Source of the DNA: Voacanga thouarsii
Taxonomy: Eukaryota; Streptophyta; Magnoliopsida; Gentianales; Apocynaceae
NCBI GenBank assembly: GCA_026120185.1
Contig: JANUWF010001783.1
Location: forward strand, 8,613,501-8,677,500
Length of the DNA stretch: 64,000 nt
Direction: 5' to 3'
In this document: positions 47,272-59,400 of the stretch, piece by piece
Position numbering within the stretch: the first letter of the stretch is position 1
How the letters are laid out: each line of letters starts with the position of its first letter
Notes under the pieces: generated by a model
Databases searched by the model: none
Told to the model about the DNA's origin: nothing
What the model saw: only the letters and a program-made list of their open reading frames with translations
Made by a program: the position numbers and the translations under genes

Positions 47272-50200
47272 GATTGGCTGCCAAGAATTTCTCGAGGGTC
47301 CTGTTAAAAAGTTCATGCTCGTTATTCCCCACTTCTCTGTTTCTCTGATTCAATCTAGGCAAAATGGGTGATTATTTCCACTTTCAGCGTTGGATTCTAA
47401 ACTGAATGGAGGGGGCAGGAAATGTCGAAAGTGAAAATTAAAAAAGTTCGGCTTCAAAACAAAAATTGATTTGACTGTAAAAGAATTAAAGAATTCAGTT
47501 CATCCACAAAGAATGCTATGGTTTTTAAATCAAAAGATCATTTCAAGGTTTTATTGGGAGAATAACTAAGTGAAAAGGCTATGGATGATTTCTTTCTGTA
47601 GCTGAAGGGATTGTTCTAGAGAAGAACAACATTTATGGCCGAGAAAATCTTTTAACAGTAAACATTCCCGGAAACAGCATATGCAATTCTGAGGAAAAGA
47701 AAATGAAAGAACTGGACTGCATCAATGGCACACTAGAATAACAAAACATGCTATTGCTACAACCGTGAAAGATGTAAATTATGTAGTGGAAGAAAGTAAA
47801 AAGTCTGCAAAAAGTTTTATAAATCCAATGCCCAGAATCAAAGAGATAGAAAGAAATGCAGAGAAAATCCTCTTCATTAAATAGCAGAGACAGTTTCAGC
47901 TAGTTTAAACCATTGAAGGGATTCAAGAACCTCTAAAACTAAGTCTGAAATTGACCTACGTTAATGGCTGAAAATTAGCAGAGATTCTAAACTTTCAGAG
48001 GGTATTTGCACAGAAAGACACACACATAGAAGCATAGTTTCGCAGAAAGACACATACAAAATAACATTATTTTAATTGAAAAGACGATACAAGAAGGTAT
48101 TGTTATTAATTGTAAGCGAAGGAAAGTTGGAATGCTTACAGGGAAAAGCAAGACAATGTGGAGAGGGAAGAAGGGTAAGAAGAGATGCTTTGCTTCTTTC
48201 CTTTAGCAGAGAAAAAAAGGGGAAAAAAATGCGAACCAAAGAGCATAGAGAGGATATAAAGGATGGTGTTCTTAGAGCACAAGCTTCTTTATTTTGATTA
48301 TCCCCATAAGATCTTGCAATAAAGACTAGTCTATATATGTTGTCACCCTCCCCATATGCCCATGCAAATATAAAATTCTTAGATTAAAGGCACGAAGGTT
48401 TTGTCAGTTTTCTTTGTGCAGTTACGAATATAGCAGCCTTGTTCAAGTCTTTCTTGTTTTTGATATTCCCATAAACACAGGAGAGAGAGGTGGGAGAGGA
48501 TCTGGGGGTGTGGGGATAAGCGGACCCCATTACTGTATTTTCTGTGGATTTTGTGTTGGATTGGTTGAGGATGCTTTTTGAACAACAAAACTATTAGCTT
48601 ATGATCTTTGTTGTGAACTCCCAGAAAAGGCATAAAGCAGTTGTAAGATTGGTGCTTGGTATAATTACAACTTCCAACTTACCTTGAGTAAACACATTTT
48701 GCCCACTTATCTATGCCTTTTTAAGCTCAATTTGGAAAGAATCTTGACCTTCAACTCCTATACAAATTTAATTCATTGCTTTCAAAAATACTATTTTAAA
48801 CTACTAAATAAACTGATCATATCTGACTCTTATTAATATTTCATAAACACACAAATATTATGCATAGTATTGCACGAAATAAAATATAATTTTTATAATT
48901 ATAAATTTTGCAAATAGAAGAATTTTGTAGTTAAAAATAGTAATATAATTAGATCAGTATATGATTGTCAATAAATAATTTCAAACAAAAAAATCATCTT
49001 GATCTCAATTTTAAGGGTTGAGGAAACATGCAATGAAAGGGAGCTAATTGGGGGCATATAGGGTGGAAATTGACAAGAGGGGACTAGGAAACTTCCTTGG
49101 GGCAAATTTAAGGAGTGAATGTGGGATATGTATCGAAACAGAGCCCAAATATGTAAAACTTGCGTGGACGTTAAGTTTAGAACGGGAGGCAAAAAATCCT
49201 ATACATACACACTTTATTTTCAACAGGTCTTGACGAATGTGGGGCCCAATTATGTTTGGACCCCATTCAACTGAATTAACCTAACGCGTCATTTTTTCTT
49301 TTTTCTTTCTCTTTTTAATTTCGTCGGTTGGAAAAGGGGTGGGTCCTCTTCTCTCTCATGTACCCTTTTTTTCTTTTTCTCTTTTTTGGGTTATAGAGTG
49401 GTCAAGCTTCATCTTGACCGTCAAAATGAAGTGGGAAACACAGGGAAAAAAGTTATGTTCCAACTGCAAAATTAGAAAACAGGAAATTACTTGCATCCTA
49501 AAAACTATTAGAGAAAATTGGAAGAACAAATGTTATTTTCGGGAAATTTATTTTTATTGTCGATATTATTCACAAATTAAAACTTGCTAGTGAATTTAAT
49601 ATTTTTAAAATTCTAGAGTATTCTATAAATTGAATTGTTTTATTATTATAAAATAATAAATTATGATAATATTCTAAGTAGTCGAAGATATATTATAATT
49701 TCAAATTTCAAATGAATAATGCTCCTTGAAGTTTAATTATGTCATTATTCTAAATATCATTTCACTATTATAATTTTTTTAAAAAAAAATTAATTAGCTG
49801 AGTGTATAGAAAATCGGCATGCTGTTTTCCCGTTAAAAAAAAAGAAAAAAGAAGAAGAAATGGAGAAATCAAGGATAAAAATTTGTAATATTTCCAGAAA
49901 ATAGCCAAGGGAATGAAAAAAAAATCAGTAAAAGTAAAAATAAATAAATAAAATCAGACATGTGGAAATCCAGAAGCAAAGGCATGTTTTCAGTAGCTTT
50001 GCTTGAACAACTATCAAACTCCCGTGATTAGATGGGCCAAAGCATCAAAATGCATTCAGACATGAAAACAATATGTAGAGTCTTCTTTTCATTATAATAT
50101 TATTTACTTTTTTTTTTTTACCTCTAATTATGTTGACTGTAAAAAGTCATTTACACTTTCAACTCCAATTTGATTCCTGCACTCATACTACTAATGCAAA

Positions 50201-52486
50201 CAAATAAGTAGAATTTCATTGTCAAACCCATCTATGAATTTGAACATTATATTTGGGGAGTAAATGCTTCATCAAGTTTTCAAGTCATCATCGAATTAGT
50301 CATACTAATTGTGGAAAAATATTTACCATTTTCCATATATATATATATATAATTGTGGAGCAAATGATAATTTTCCATTTTTATCTCAAAATGGTTGACC
50401 GATATTTTCTTCCCATTAATGATCAATTCTGGAGTCGTCTTCGAAGGTTTATAGTGCTTGTTTCTGTAGTTACAGGGATAATGCAAAAAAAAATTTAAAA
50501 AAAGTTATATACCTATTTTCAAAGAAATGATTTTTTCCCATGTCAAAATTTATATATATTTATTAGCATAATGGTAAAATATTCAATTCTAAATAAATTT
50601 GAATATGTTTTAATAGGCTACCATAAAGGTAAAAGAAAAAAAATATATCTTTAGATACGTTAGTTGAATCAAAATCTAAAGATCATGAAAATGGAATCTT
50701 TCACCAACTTGACATTTTTAATGCCACAGAATCAGACATTAATGAATTGGAAAAAAAAAAAAAAAACCTAAAAGACAAAAGTGTATATAGATTTTTATAC
50801 ACAAACATAGAGGTGCAGTCAATGAGGCGGCCGCATACCTGCCATTGAAGCAGCTTGAAGACAGCTTCAAGATACAAGTGAAAGGAAGAAAAGCAAGGGC
50901 TGTGAGATGTGTGGTAATGGCAATGGCAATGGCAATGGCGCTAGTGAATAATAAGTGTAGAAGAAGCAAATCTCATGGTTTTGGGCACTTAATTCATTTC
51001 TTCTGCGTGTCCAACAAAAATGGACTATTCATTTGGTATGATAAGAAGTTTTTAGTTTCAATATTTCTGAGGTAATAACATTTTTTTTTAGTTATTATCA
51101 AGACGACTTAAAAGAAGTAAGGAATAGATATTCAGGCATACATGATTAATATTAAATTTAGCTTTTTTTTTCCGGATAATATAACAATTTAACAGATTTA
51201 GTTTTACAAATACATAGTTTAATTATTCATATGAAACTTACATAATTTTTGCTACAATTAAGTACTTCAATCATTCTAAATTTTATGTTTAGACCAAGGA
51301 AATATCCAAATTTATAAAAAGGGTCGAACACAAGTTATTTATTTTAATTTTTGATGATTTAATTTTTTTTATTAATCAAAAGCTATGATATAATGTCTTT
51401 TTCACGGTTGCATTAAAAATATTCTACGTTTTAAAAGCATAAAATTTTTTAAGACAAAATATTTATATAAACCAAGTTTGAGGATTAAAAGATGAAAAAA
51501 GTAAAATTTAAAGTGGAGACGAATTTGAGACATTTATCCAATTTTTTTTTTTAAATTTTTATAAATTTTATCTTTGATCTTCAAATATTTTTCTTAAAAT
51601 TTATAATATTATCTTTCAACATATTCTTTTATATAACTTATCCTCAATCCAAATTCTTGATTCGTAACCCTTTAAAAGTTTTCTAAAGAATTCAGCTTTA
51701 TCTGCCAAAGTTTTGGGTGTCCCTCATATTGTCATTGCTTGTGCAGTTATTACATCATAAGCACACTTCGATTCCTGTTCATGCAAAAAGGATGTCTTCC
51801 ACCTTTTCCCTTGTTAAAACAACAAACTGCATCTTTCATTGTCGGGGAATGCATCAGTCCATTCTTACTTACTGGTGGTTGTTGGTTAGTCCCCTTTTTC
51901 AATTTTTCATGGAAAATGTTGTCATGCTATTAGAATAGTAACTTTTGTAAATTAAATGACAACTTAGTAAAAGTGGAAAATTTTTTAAAACAATTTTGTG
52001 GATTAAATGGTAACTAATTTAACAAAAGTGATAAATTTTAATCAAAAAATAATAAAATTTCAAATATTATCTAACAATGTTAATTTTTAATGAAATTTAT
52101 TATTTTCTTATTGAAGCTTATTAATTTTATCGAATTTCTTACCAACAAAGATATAAAAATTATATGTAAATTACTATTCAGTAAATATTCATTCCACACC
52201 CCCTTCCCCCCACAGCGTTTTTTTTTTTTTTTAATTCATACATTTCTGGAATTTCTTTTGAGGTATTTACACTTTAATACAAAGATGTATTGAAAAGGAA
52301 GAATAAATAAATAAATACATTAATTCTGTAAGCATAAATGATCAATATGATTTATATCATTCACAATATAAATCAAATCACTAATACATGCTAGTAGTAA
52401 GTATTTTGCTTCCACAAATTAAAAAATTATTAAAATTTATATAATTATAATAAAAATGACTATTATACCTCTAAATAAAAGTAAAC
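47272..52486. other. Gene-poor AT-rich region
   Basis: The first kilobase should contain the 5' UTR and promoter of the minus-strand membrane-protein gene. Beyond it I see no gene, only simple repeats: (TA)n at 50,333-50,351, four ggcaat units at 50,917-50,940, and poly-T and poly-A runs. Short ORFs on both strands show no domain. Confidence 0.55.
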
Positions 52487-52503
52487 ATTCATTAATTATT
52501 CTC
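52487..52503. other. Left target-site duplication of the LINE
   Basis: The 17-bp word attcattaattattctc here recurs exactly at 55711-55727 and 55835-55851, bracketing the LINE and a second short LINE tail. Confidence 0.9.
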
Positions 52504-53040
52504 AACTCCGCATGTGAGCTCTGCGGACTTTGTCTGCAGTGTTCATTGCCGGTCTCAAATTCGGATAAAGGAAAAGAGTTGTGGTAAGGCTTATGACGAC
52601 CAGTGTAAAATATAGTTACATCCATGACATGAACTAATCGATTGACTTCGTGGGGGAGTTCCCTACTCAATAATGCGCTACACTTCCTAGACCCGAGTGT
52701 AGTGATAAATATGCGAGGGTTGCTAGGTCGTTGCCCATAAGCAACGTGTCATGTCGGTTCCAGGATACATTATCAAATATGCAAGGGTGTAAGGTAAAAA
52801 AGACAGTTTATAGTGATAGGATCCGTCTAGCTACATAAAATATAGGATCTTTGATTGGTAGATTGACAAAACTAGTTGAGGCAATGCAGGGGAAAAAAAT
52901 TAGCATTTTGTGTCTTCAAAAAACCAAATGGGTAGGTGAGAAGGCGAGAGTAGTAGTTATGTGGGGTTATAAGTTTTGATATTTAAGTAGAGTTAGGAAT
53001 AGAAATGGAACCAAGATTATTATTTACTCTAAGTTTATTG

Positions 53041-53300
53041 ATGATGTGGTTGAAATACAGAGGAAGAGTGATAGAATTTTGAGCATTAAGATCATGATTG
53101 ATGATGAGATTACTACTGTTATTAGTGCGTATGCACCACAAGTGGGACTCGATAATTCGATTAGGCAATAGTTTTAGGATGATTTAGATGAGATTGTTCA
53201 GAGTGTACCGTGTGCAGAAAAACTTTTCATTGGTAGTGATCTAAACGGACATATGAGTACTAATCAGAGTGGGTTTGAGTGTTCATGGAAGGTAGGGTTT
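53041..53300 (+). pseudogene. LINE endonuclease remnant
   Basis: Part of the endonuclease/exonuclease/phosphatase fold of the LINE. In one frame it reads ISAYAPQVGLDNSIRQ, a stop, a further stop, then DLDEIVQ..LFIGSDLNGHMS. The SAYAP and GD-N-type catalytic blocks are recognisable. Two stops lie between them, so it cannot be translated. Confidence 0.75.
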
Positions 53301-54183
53301 CGAAGTTAGAAATGAAGTAGGAACTGCTATTCTTGACTTTGCTTTGGCCTATAATTTGACCATAACAAACACCTGATTTAAGAAGAGAGATTCTCACTTA
53401 GTGACTTTTAGAAGCGGATTAAATGCCAGTCAGATAGACTTCTTTATTATGAGGCGTAGGTTTCGTAGTGGTTATACGGATTGTAAAGTTATTCCAAGCG
53501 AGAGTGTAGTTACGCAACACAGGCTGTTGGTTCTCGATTTTAATTTTAGAAAAAAAAAAAAAAAAGTAAGCAGCGGAATCTTCGAGTTGACCCTAGGATC
53601 AAGTGGTGGAAGTTTCAGGGGGATGAAAGAATAGCTTTTGTCGATAAGGTAGTTGAGGCGGATGACTGGTTTTCTGATATGGATTCGGATCCAGATAATA
53701 TGTGGAGAAAGTGACTCAATATATTAGAAAAGTATCTAAGGAAGTGCTCGGGAAATCTAAAGGAAAAGTACCTCTAAGTAAGGATGTGTCGTGGTGGAAC
53801 AACAAAGTAAAAGAAGCCGTAAGGAGTAAAATAGAGTGCTATAGAAACTTAGGGAAATGTAGGGAAAAAAAAGCTAAAAAAGCTGTTAGAAAAGCAAGAT
53901 TCATAATTTACAAGGATTTATATGAAAGTTGGATACTAAAGATGGAGAGAAAAATATATATAGATTGGCGCGTTATAGGGAGAAAAAGATGAGAGATATC
54001 GGTGTGGTGAAATGTGTAAAGGACGACAATCACAGAGTTTTGGTTAAAGACGAAGAAATAAAGGAGAGATGGAGATCGTATTTTGATAAGTTATTTAATG
54101 GGAGTCAAGTCCAAGTTTTGAGTGTAGGTAGCCTGGTGATTTCGAACGAAGAGGTTAACCGTGCATGTATTCATCGAAATTCA

Positions 54184-55299
54184 GAAGCATGAAGTCTGAG
54201 ATACTCTTAAAAGGATGAGATAAAAAAAAAGGCAGTAAGATTGGATGGAATACCGATCGAGGTTTGGAAGTGTTTAGGAGAGATAGGTATTACGTGGTTG
54301 CCAAGTCTGTTCAACAAGATATATAGAGTTAATAAGATGCCTACAGAGTGGAGAAAGAGTACTCTGATTCCTTTGCACAGGAATAATCGGGATGTTCAAG
54401 ATTGTACCAATTACCGTGGGATTAAACTCATGAGTCATACTATGCAATTTTGGGAAAGAGTGATTGAACAGATGTTACGAGGTACTATACAAATTTCAAA
54501 TAATTAGTTTAGTTTTATGCCTAGGCATTTCACTACGGAGGCAATTTATTTATTATGGCAGATGATTGAATATTATAGGGAAAAAACGAAAAATTTACAT
54601 ATGGTATATATTGAGTTGGAGAAAACCTATGACAAGATGCCTAGAGAAGTAATTTGGTGGGTACTGGTCAAGAAAGGTGTATCGTTAAAATATATTATTC
54701 TCATTAAAGATATGTATGAGGGAGCATGTACAAGTGTAATGACTTGCGTCGAAGTGATTGTAGAGTTCCCTATTACTATCGGAGTGCATCAAGGATTAGC
54801 GCTTAATCATTTCCTCTTTACGGCCGTTATAGATGAGTTGACTTGCACTATACAGGAGGCTGTGCCATGGTATATGTTGTGTGCGGATGATATTATATTG
54901 ATTGATGAGACTAGAGTCGGTATAAATGCTAAATTGGAGTTGTGGTGACAAATATTGGAATCTAAGGGCTTCAGAATTAGTAGGAGTAAAACAAAGTATA
55001 TGAAATGCAAGTTCAGTGGTAGCAAAAATATAGCCCAAAGTATAACTTTAGAAGGTAGAAATATATTGATAGTTGATTGCTTCCGATATCTAGGATCTAT
55101 TATTCAGAAAAATGGAGAGTTCGATAACGACGTTGCACATCGAGTTAGGGCGGGTTGGTTGAAATGGAAAAGTGCGACTGGTATTTTATGCGATCGTAAT
55201 GTACCATTGAATCTAAAGGGAAAGTTCTACAGGATAGCCGTAAGACCTACTTTGTTATATGACATGAAATATTGGGCAATTAAAAGGTGTCATATTTAA
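54184..55299 (+). pseudogene. LINE reverse transcriptase remnant
   Basis: Three consecutive ORFs in the same region (54241-54507, 54517-54948, 54955-55299) carry the fingers, palm and thumb of an RTE-type reverse transcriptase. Single stops separate them (TAG at 54505-54507; TGA near 54,946). The catalytic Asp pair is intact within CADD. Confidence 0.88.
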
Positions 55300-55710
55300 A
55301 AAATGAAAGTAGTTAATATACATATATTATAATAGATGTGTGGATATACTAGAAATGATAGAGTCAGAAATGAGACCATTAGGGAAAAAGTGAGCATGAC
55401 ATCTATTGAGGAAAAGATGAGAGAAAGTTGCCTGTGTTAGTTTGGACATGTTTAGAAAAGATTGAGGGATGCTCCTGTTTGGACGATAGAGAGAGGGAGG
55501 CAGGATAGGTTAGACAGAGGTAGAGATAGGCCTAAAACGACATGGATAGAGATAATTTAGAGAGATATGTCTTTGTTAGATTTAGATGAAAGTATGACAT
55601 TCGATAAAAAGAAATGGGGAAAAGATTCATATGAATGACCACACATTGCCTGACGTTGATTCATGTTGTCGATCCCAAATTACTTGTGATTAAAGCTTTT
55701 TATTGTTGTT

Positions 55711-55727
55711 ATTCATTAATTATTCTC
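55711..55727. other. Right target-site duplication of the full-length LINE
   Basis: Exact copy of the word at 52487-52503. Confidence 0.88.
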
Positions 55728-55744
55728 CTCTATACATCCATACA

Positions 55745-55834
55745 TTCATATGGATGACTACACTTTACCTGACATTGATTCATGTTACCGATCCCAAATT
55801 ACTTGTGATTAAAGCTTAATTTTTTGTTATTGTT
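55745..55834 (+). mobile_element. Second, 5'-truncated LINE tail (about 90 bp)
   Basis: It matches the last 90 bp of the LINE just upstream but with clear differences (about 7 in the first 43 positions by eye). It is bracketed by copies of the target beginning attcattaattattctcctc at 55711 and 55835, identical over about 26 bp. Confidence 0.72.
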
Positions 55835-55859
55835 ATTCATTAATTATTCTCCTCTATAC

Positions 55860-56404
55860 ATTCATTAATGATTTATTGAAAATATACATATTCTTGATTG
55901 AAGCAAGGATAAATTAAAAATATAAATAATAAATTTATTTTAAATTTGTAAAATTAACAAATATTTTAGTATAAAAAAAAATAAAAATTTTTAACATAAT
56001 TTTTAAGAGAGAGAGAGTAAATTATATCATGCATTTAGCAAAACTTTCAAATAGCTTCCTACCGTTGGGCGAGTTCGAGGAGCCATCTCTAAGTCCAATT
56101 TACAGCAACTTTTATATGAAAGCAAATTCTGTAAATAAATTTCTGCCTACCCAAGCTACATACAACAGCTAAAATATAGTTACACAATCGATACATTTAC
56201 ACTTGTTTCTCTCCATCCTACTGCTTGAATTAACAGATGAGGCTATGTAATGGTACAGAATACCGAAAGCCCCACTAGTAGAATGTGAAAAGAAACTTCT
56301 ATCACAACAAGATTTAACCTATCCTAAAATCTCTAAATTCTTTATCCGCCGATTTGAAATAGAGGGTTCACTGTGAAGTGCTGCCTCTCTTACTTCTTGA
56401 AGGT
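55860..56404. other. Spacer and 3' UTR of the UVR-ApaG gene
   Basis: AT-rich sequence; the right part is likely the 3' UTR of the minus-strand gene. No other feature seen. Confidence 0.5.
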
Positions 56405-59400
56405 TCATTCTTTTCTTGAAGCTCTCACCTCACAAACCATCACCCCTTCCCCATATATGGAGAGAGAAAAGGGAGCAATAACCACGTTAAATGTCCGTGA
56501 GCCAACTCGATCAACATGCTTCATCTCAAAATCCCCCTCCTACACATTGATTGGAAAAAACACACGGCAATATCAGTAACGTCCTAAGTGTAAACAACAA
56601 AGGAAAAAGACCCCAAAATCATGCAACAAGAATATTTGAAGAATAATATTATACAATTTAAATGTGCCATATTGTTGAACGTATGCTACAATTCATTTCC
56701 CAGACAAACTAGCACAATCGAAGCATCCAACACTTGGGAACAAAAACAAATGTACAAGTCTGTGTGCCATCTGTCCCCCCCCCGCCTCGTGAAGCCAGGG
56801 ATGACAAAGGAAATAAAGCAGCAGAGAGAAAGAAAACAAAAATACCAACATACATGAGAAATATATGAGTCATACTAGGAAAGAGAAAAAAGGCAAACCA
56901 ATCTGAATGAACAAACTAATTCCATTTCAAATTGAATGACCCCATTATTCTATTGGTCTTTACAAAATAATTTTTATTTTCTCAAATGAAATGTTTGACC
57001 CTTTCATCAGATGATTGTAGTTATTCTACAAACCAATCATAAGCTGACTTCTTGGTCTACTTGTGCCACCCGTTCCCTGTGTTGTTTTCAAATATATCCA
57101 TTTTCAACTCCCTTCAAAGCTTCATAAAGTTAGTTAATTGGCATCCAATTTGAAACCAAAGGTCTTTTCCATAAAATTCCAGAACTTTTTTTCAACAAGG
57201 GAAATATTCATTCACATATTTTGCTTCAATGATAAATAGACAATTAACTCATGTCAAGTACAGCTGCTAAATAAGACATCTATCATCTCACCATTCTCCC
57301 ACTAGGAGTGCTCAATGGGCATGCCGATGAATATTCAAACCCAGTCTTTGGAAGTATGACAGGTTGTTCTCCAATGACTCCTATTCCCCTGTTACATGGA
57401 AACAGAAAAATAACACTACCAACTAAAACAAAAATAACCCTGCCATCTAAAGTACATGGCTACCATTTAATGTCAATAATTAATAATGATCTATGTAAAT
57501 AAGTATATTTAGTACAAAGATCTAGCTTAAGCTCCAGAGAAATGAACTGTGTGTTCTGATGGAGTATTTTACAATATCTCACCAGACATGTTCAGTTTTT
57601 CCATTGGCATCGGTGATGATCCAATGCCTTCTCAGGAGTTGCACGGGGCGGTCTGAGTTGTTGGTGATTCTTATTCTGTACGCATAGAAGTACTGGTCTC
57701 TTGACGGCTGACTTCGGCCTTCTATGTAGACACTCCTAACTTGAACTCTAATGTCCTGGAAGGAGAAAAAAAAAAAAAACATTATTACAACTCCAAAGAA
57801 AACAAAGTTTCACCCATTCTGAAAAGTCAATGCAAATACAGGAACAGTTCAGGCAAAATTAGCTCTGGTCAATGATTTTTGTGGCCAACTGAACTGAACA
57901 ACAGTTGCCATGTATCACTTGGCCTGGACAAACAGGAAGTGTTAGTGCTTTTTTATTTTTTTTCCAAAATGTATTTTATATATTATACAATTGTGTGAGG
58001 TATGTGCGCTTTGAAACTGATGTTTTCTTTGGTAATTTCACAGGACACATAAAATTGAAACTTCAAGAATATAACATGTTCAAAGAAAAGAAAATTATGG
58101 AAAACTCAATTCTATCTATACCATTAGAATCAACAATCTTTCCTAGTTCATCTAAAACCACCTGGAATCATGAACCAATTGGAGCAAATCGACTTGTTAT
58201 TCCACCAATACTGCAATGAGAGCACTACTTTACATTTATCGAACATAAACCTTTAAAGATCAAATCTAGCATCTACTCCAACTCTGAATATTATAAATTC
58301 AAATATGAGAATATTTACCCAAAGATGCAAGTGATCTTAGTTTCCAACAGTAAGATCCCCTTGATTATTGTTACTACAGAAATGTATGTCTAGTCAATTC
58401 TAAGAGATGGTGACAATCCCCCAGCATAGCAACATAGAAGCATAAGCAAATACAAAGACAAGAAGGCACAACTAATGTGATTCCCTTTTTATTCCTGGTT
58501 TTCTTATGGCACTCTTGTTGAATCAGAGCTCAGAAATTTAAGGACACATTAATTACAGAGTTTTTGCTTCCTTGATTATATCCCTAAAAACCTATTATCT
58601 CAGTAATCATTTGTAGAAAAGATGGTCAACATCATACAGCCCAACAATTTACAATTCCTTCTTTCTTGTTCAGAAGCCTGCACAAAATTGAACCTTCACT
58701 TATTTCAATACTTTACTCACAATTCCAGAAAGAGATTTCTTCCACTACCTCATGGAATGACACACTACTCCATCCGTGAATTAAATATTTTGTGGTCATT
58801 GTTAGGAAGACAAGGTTGCCACTACCAAGGCAGAGTACCATCTCCTAATGCCCAGGCTCTTTGGCAGGTAATTTCTGTTATCATCCATGAGCCCAGAAAC
58901 AAGTTTGCAATCAGGCATGTCTAGTCTATGTTGGATGTCTATCAGAGACTACTGCTGTTCAAGTAACAGGCTTTCTCCTATTGTGTCTCAGACCCAAAGG
59001 CTTAGCCCTTCAAGTTCCTTGATTCGGAATCTTAGAATTAAATTTCCAAGATAAAGAGAAACATGGTCACCATAGGTCCTAACACAAGCAAATTAATGAG
59101 TAGAGTGTCCAAGGTAACTAGGGATAACTGCTTGGGAAAATTGTTGAGGGGGAGTCTTAAAGATATCACCAACTTCAATCTTCTGCTCAAATTCCCCCCA
59201 ATAGTTTTTGTCCAAAAATATCTTCACAGAAGTAACAATTTAGCTGCCAAAGTTGTGGAGTACATTTTGACTTTGGCTATGTTGAAGGTGTAGAACTAAC
59301 AAATGGCACCTAATAGAAATATATCATCATCTATTTACTATTGTAATAAAGGAAAGTAATATGACCCCAGGTAGAGAGTTTTAAGGACTCCTGACTGTGT

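Larger units (their letters stand above)
52504..55710 (+). mobile_element. RTE-type LINE, full length but decayed (3.2 kb)
   Basis: A non-LTR element between perfect 17-bp target duplications. Its length is usual for a complete RTE-clade LINE. An apurinic-type endonuclease remnant spans about 52,850-53,640 (ISAYAPQVG; LFIGSDLNGH). Reverse transcriptase spans about 54,230-55,300: DGIPIEVWKCLGE, WRKSTLIPLHRN, CTNYRGIKLMSH, GVHQGLALNHFLF, CADDIILIDE (C in place of F/Y) and the thumb RYLGSIIQKNGE. The tail reads cgatcccaaattacttgtga and ends in a short ttgttgtt run, the usual RTE 3' style. Many stops and frame changes make it inactive. Confidence 0.9.

Noticed and set aside
48076..48297. 73-residue Lys/Arg-rich plus-strand ORF
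   Set aside because: Low complexity, no domain, and it lies in the presumed upstream region of the minus-strand membrane-protein gene.
51717..51938. Two overlapping ORFs in different frames
   Set aside because: Neither shows a domain or splice context.
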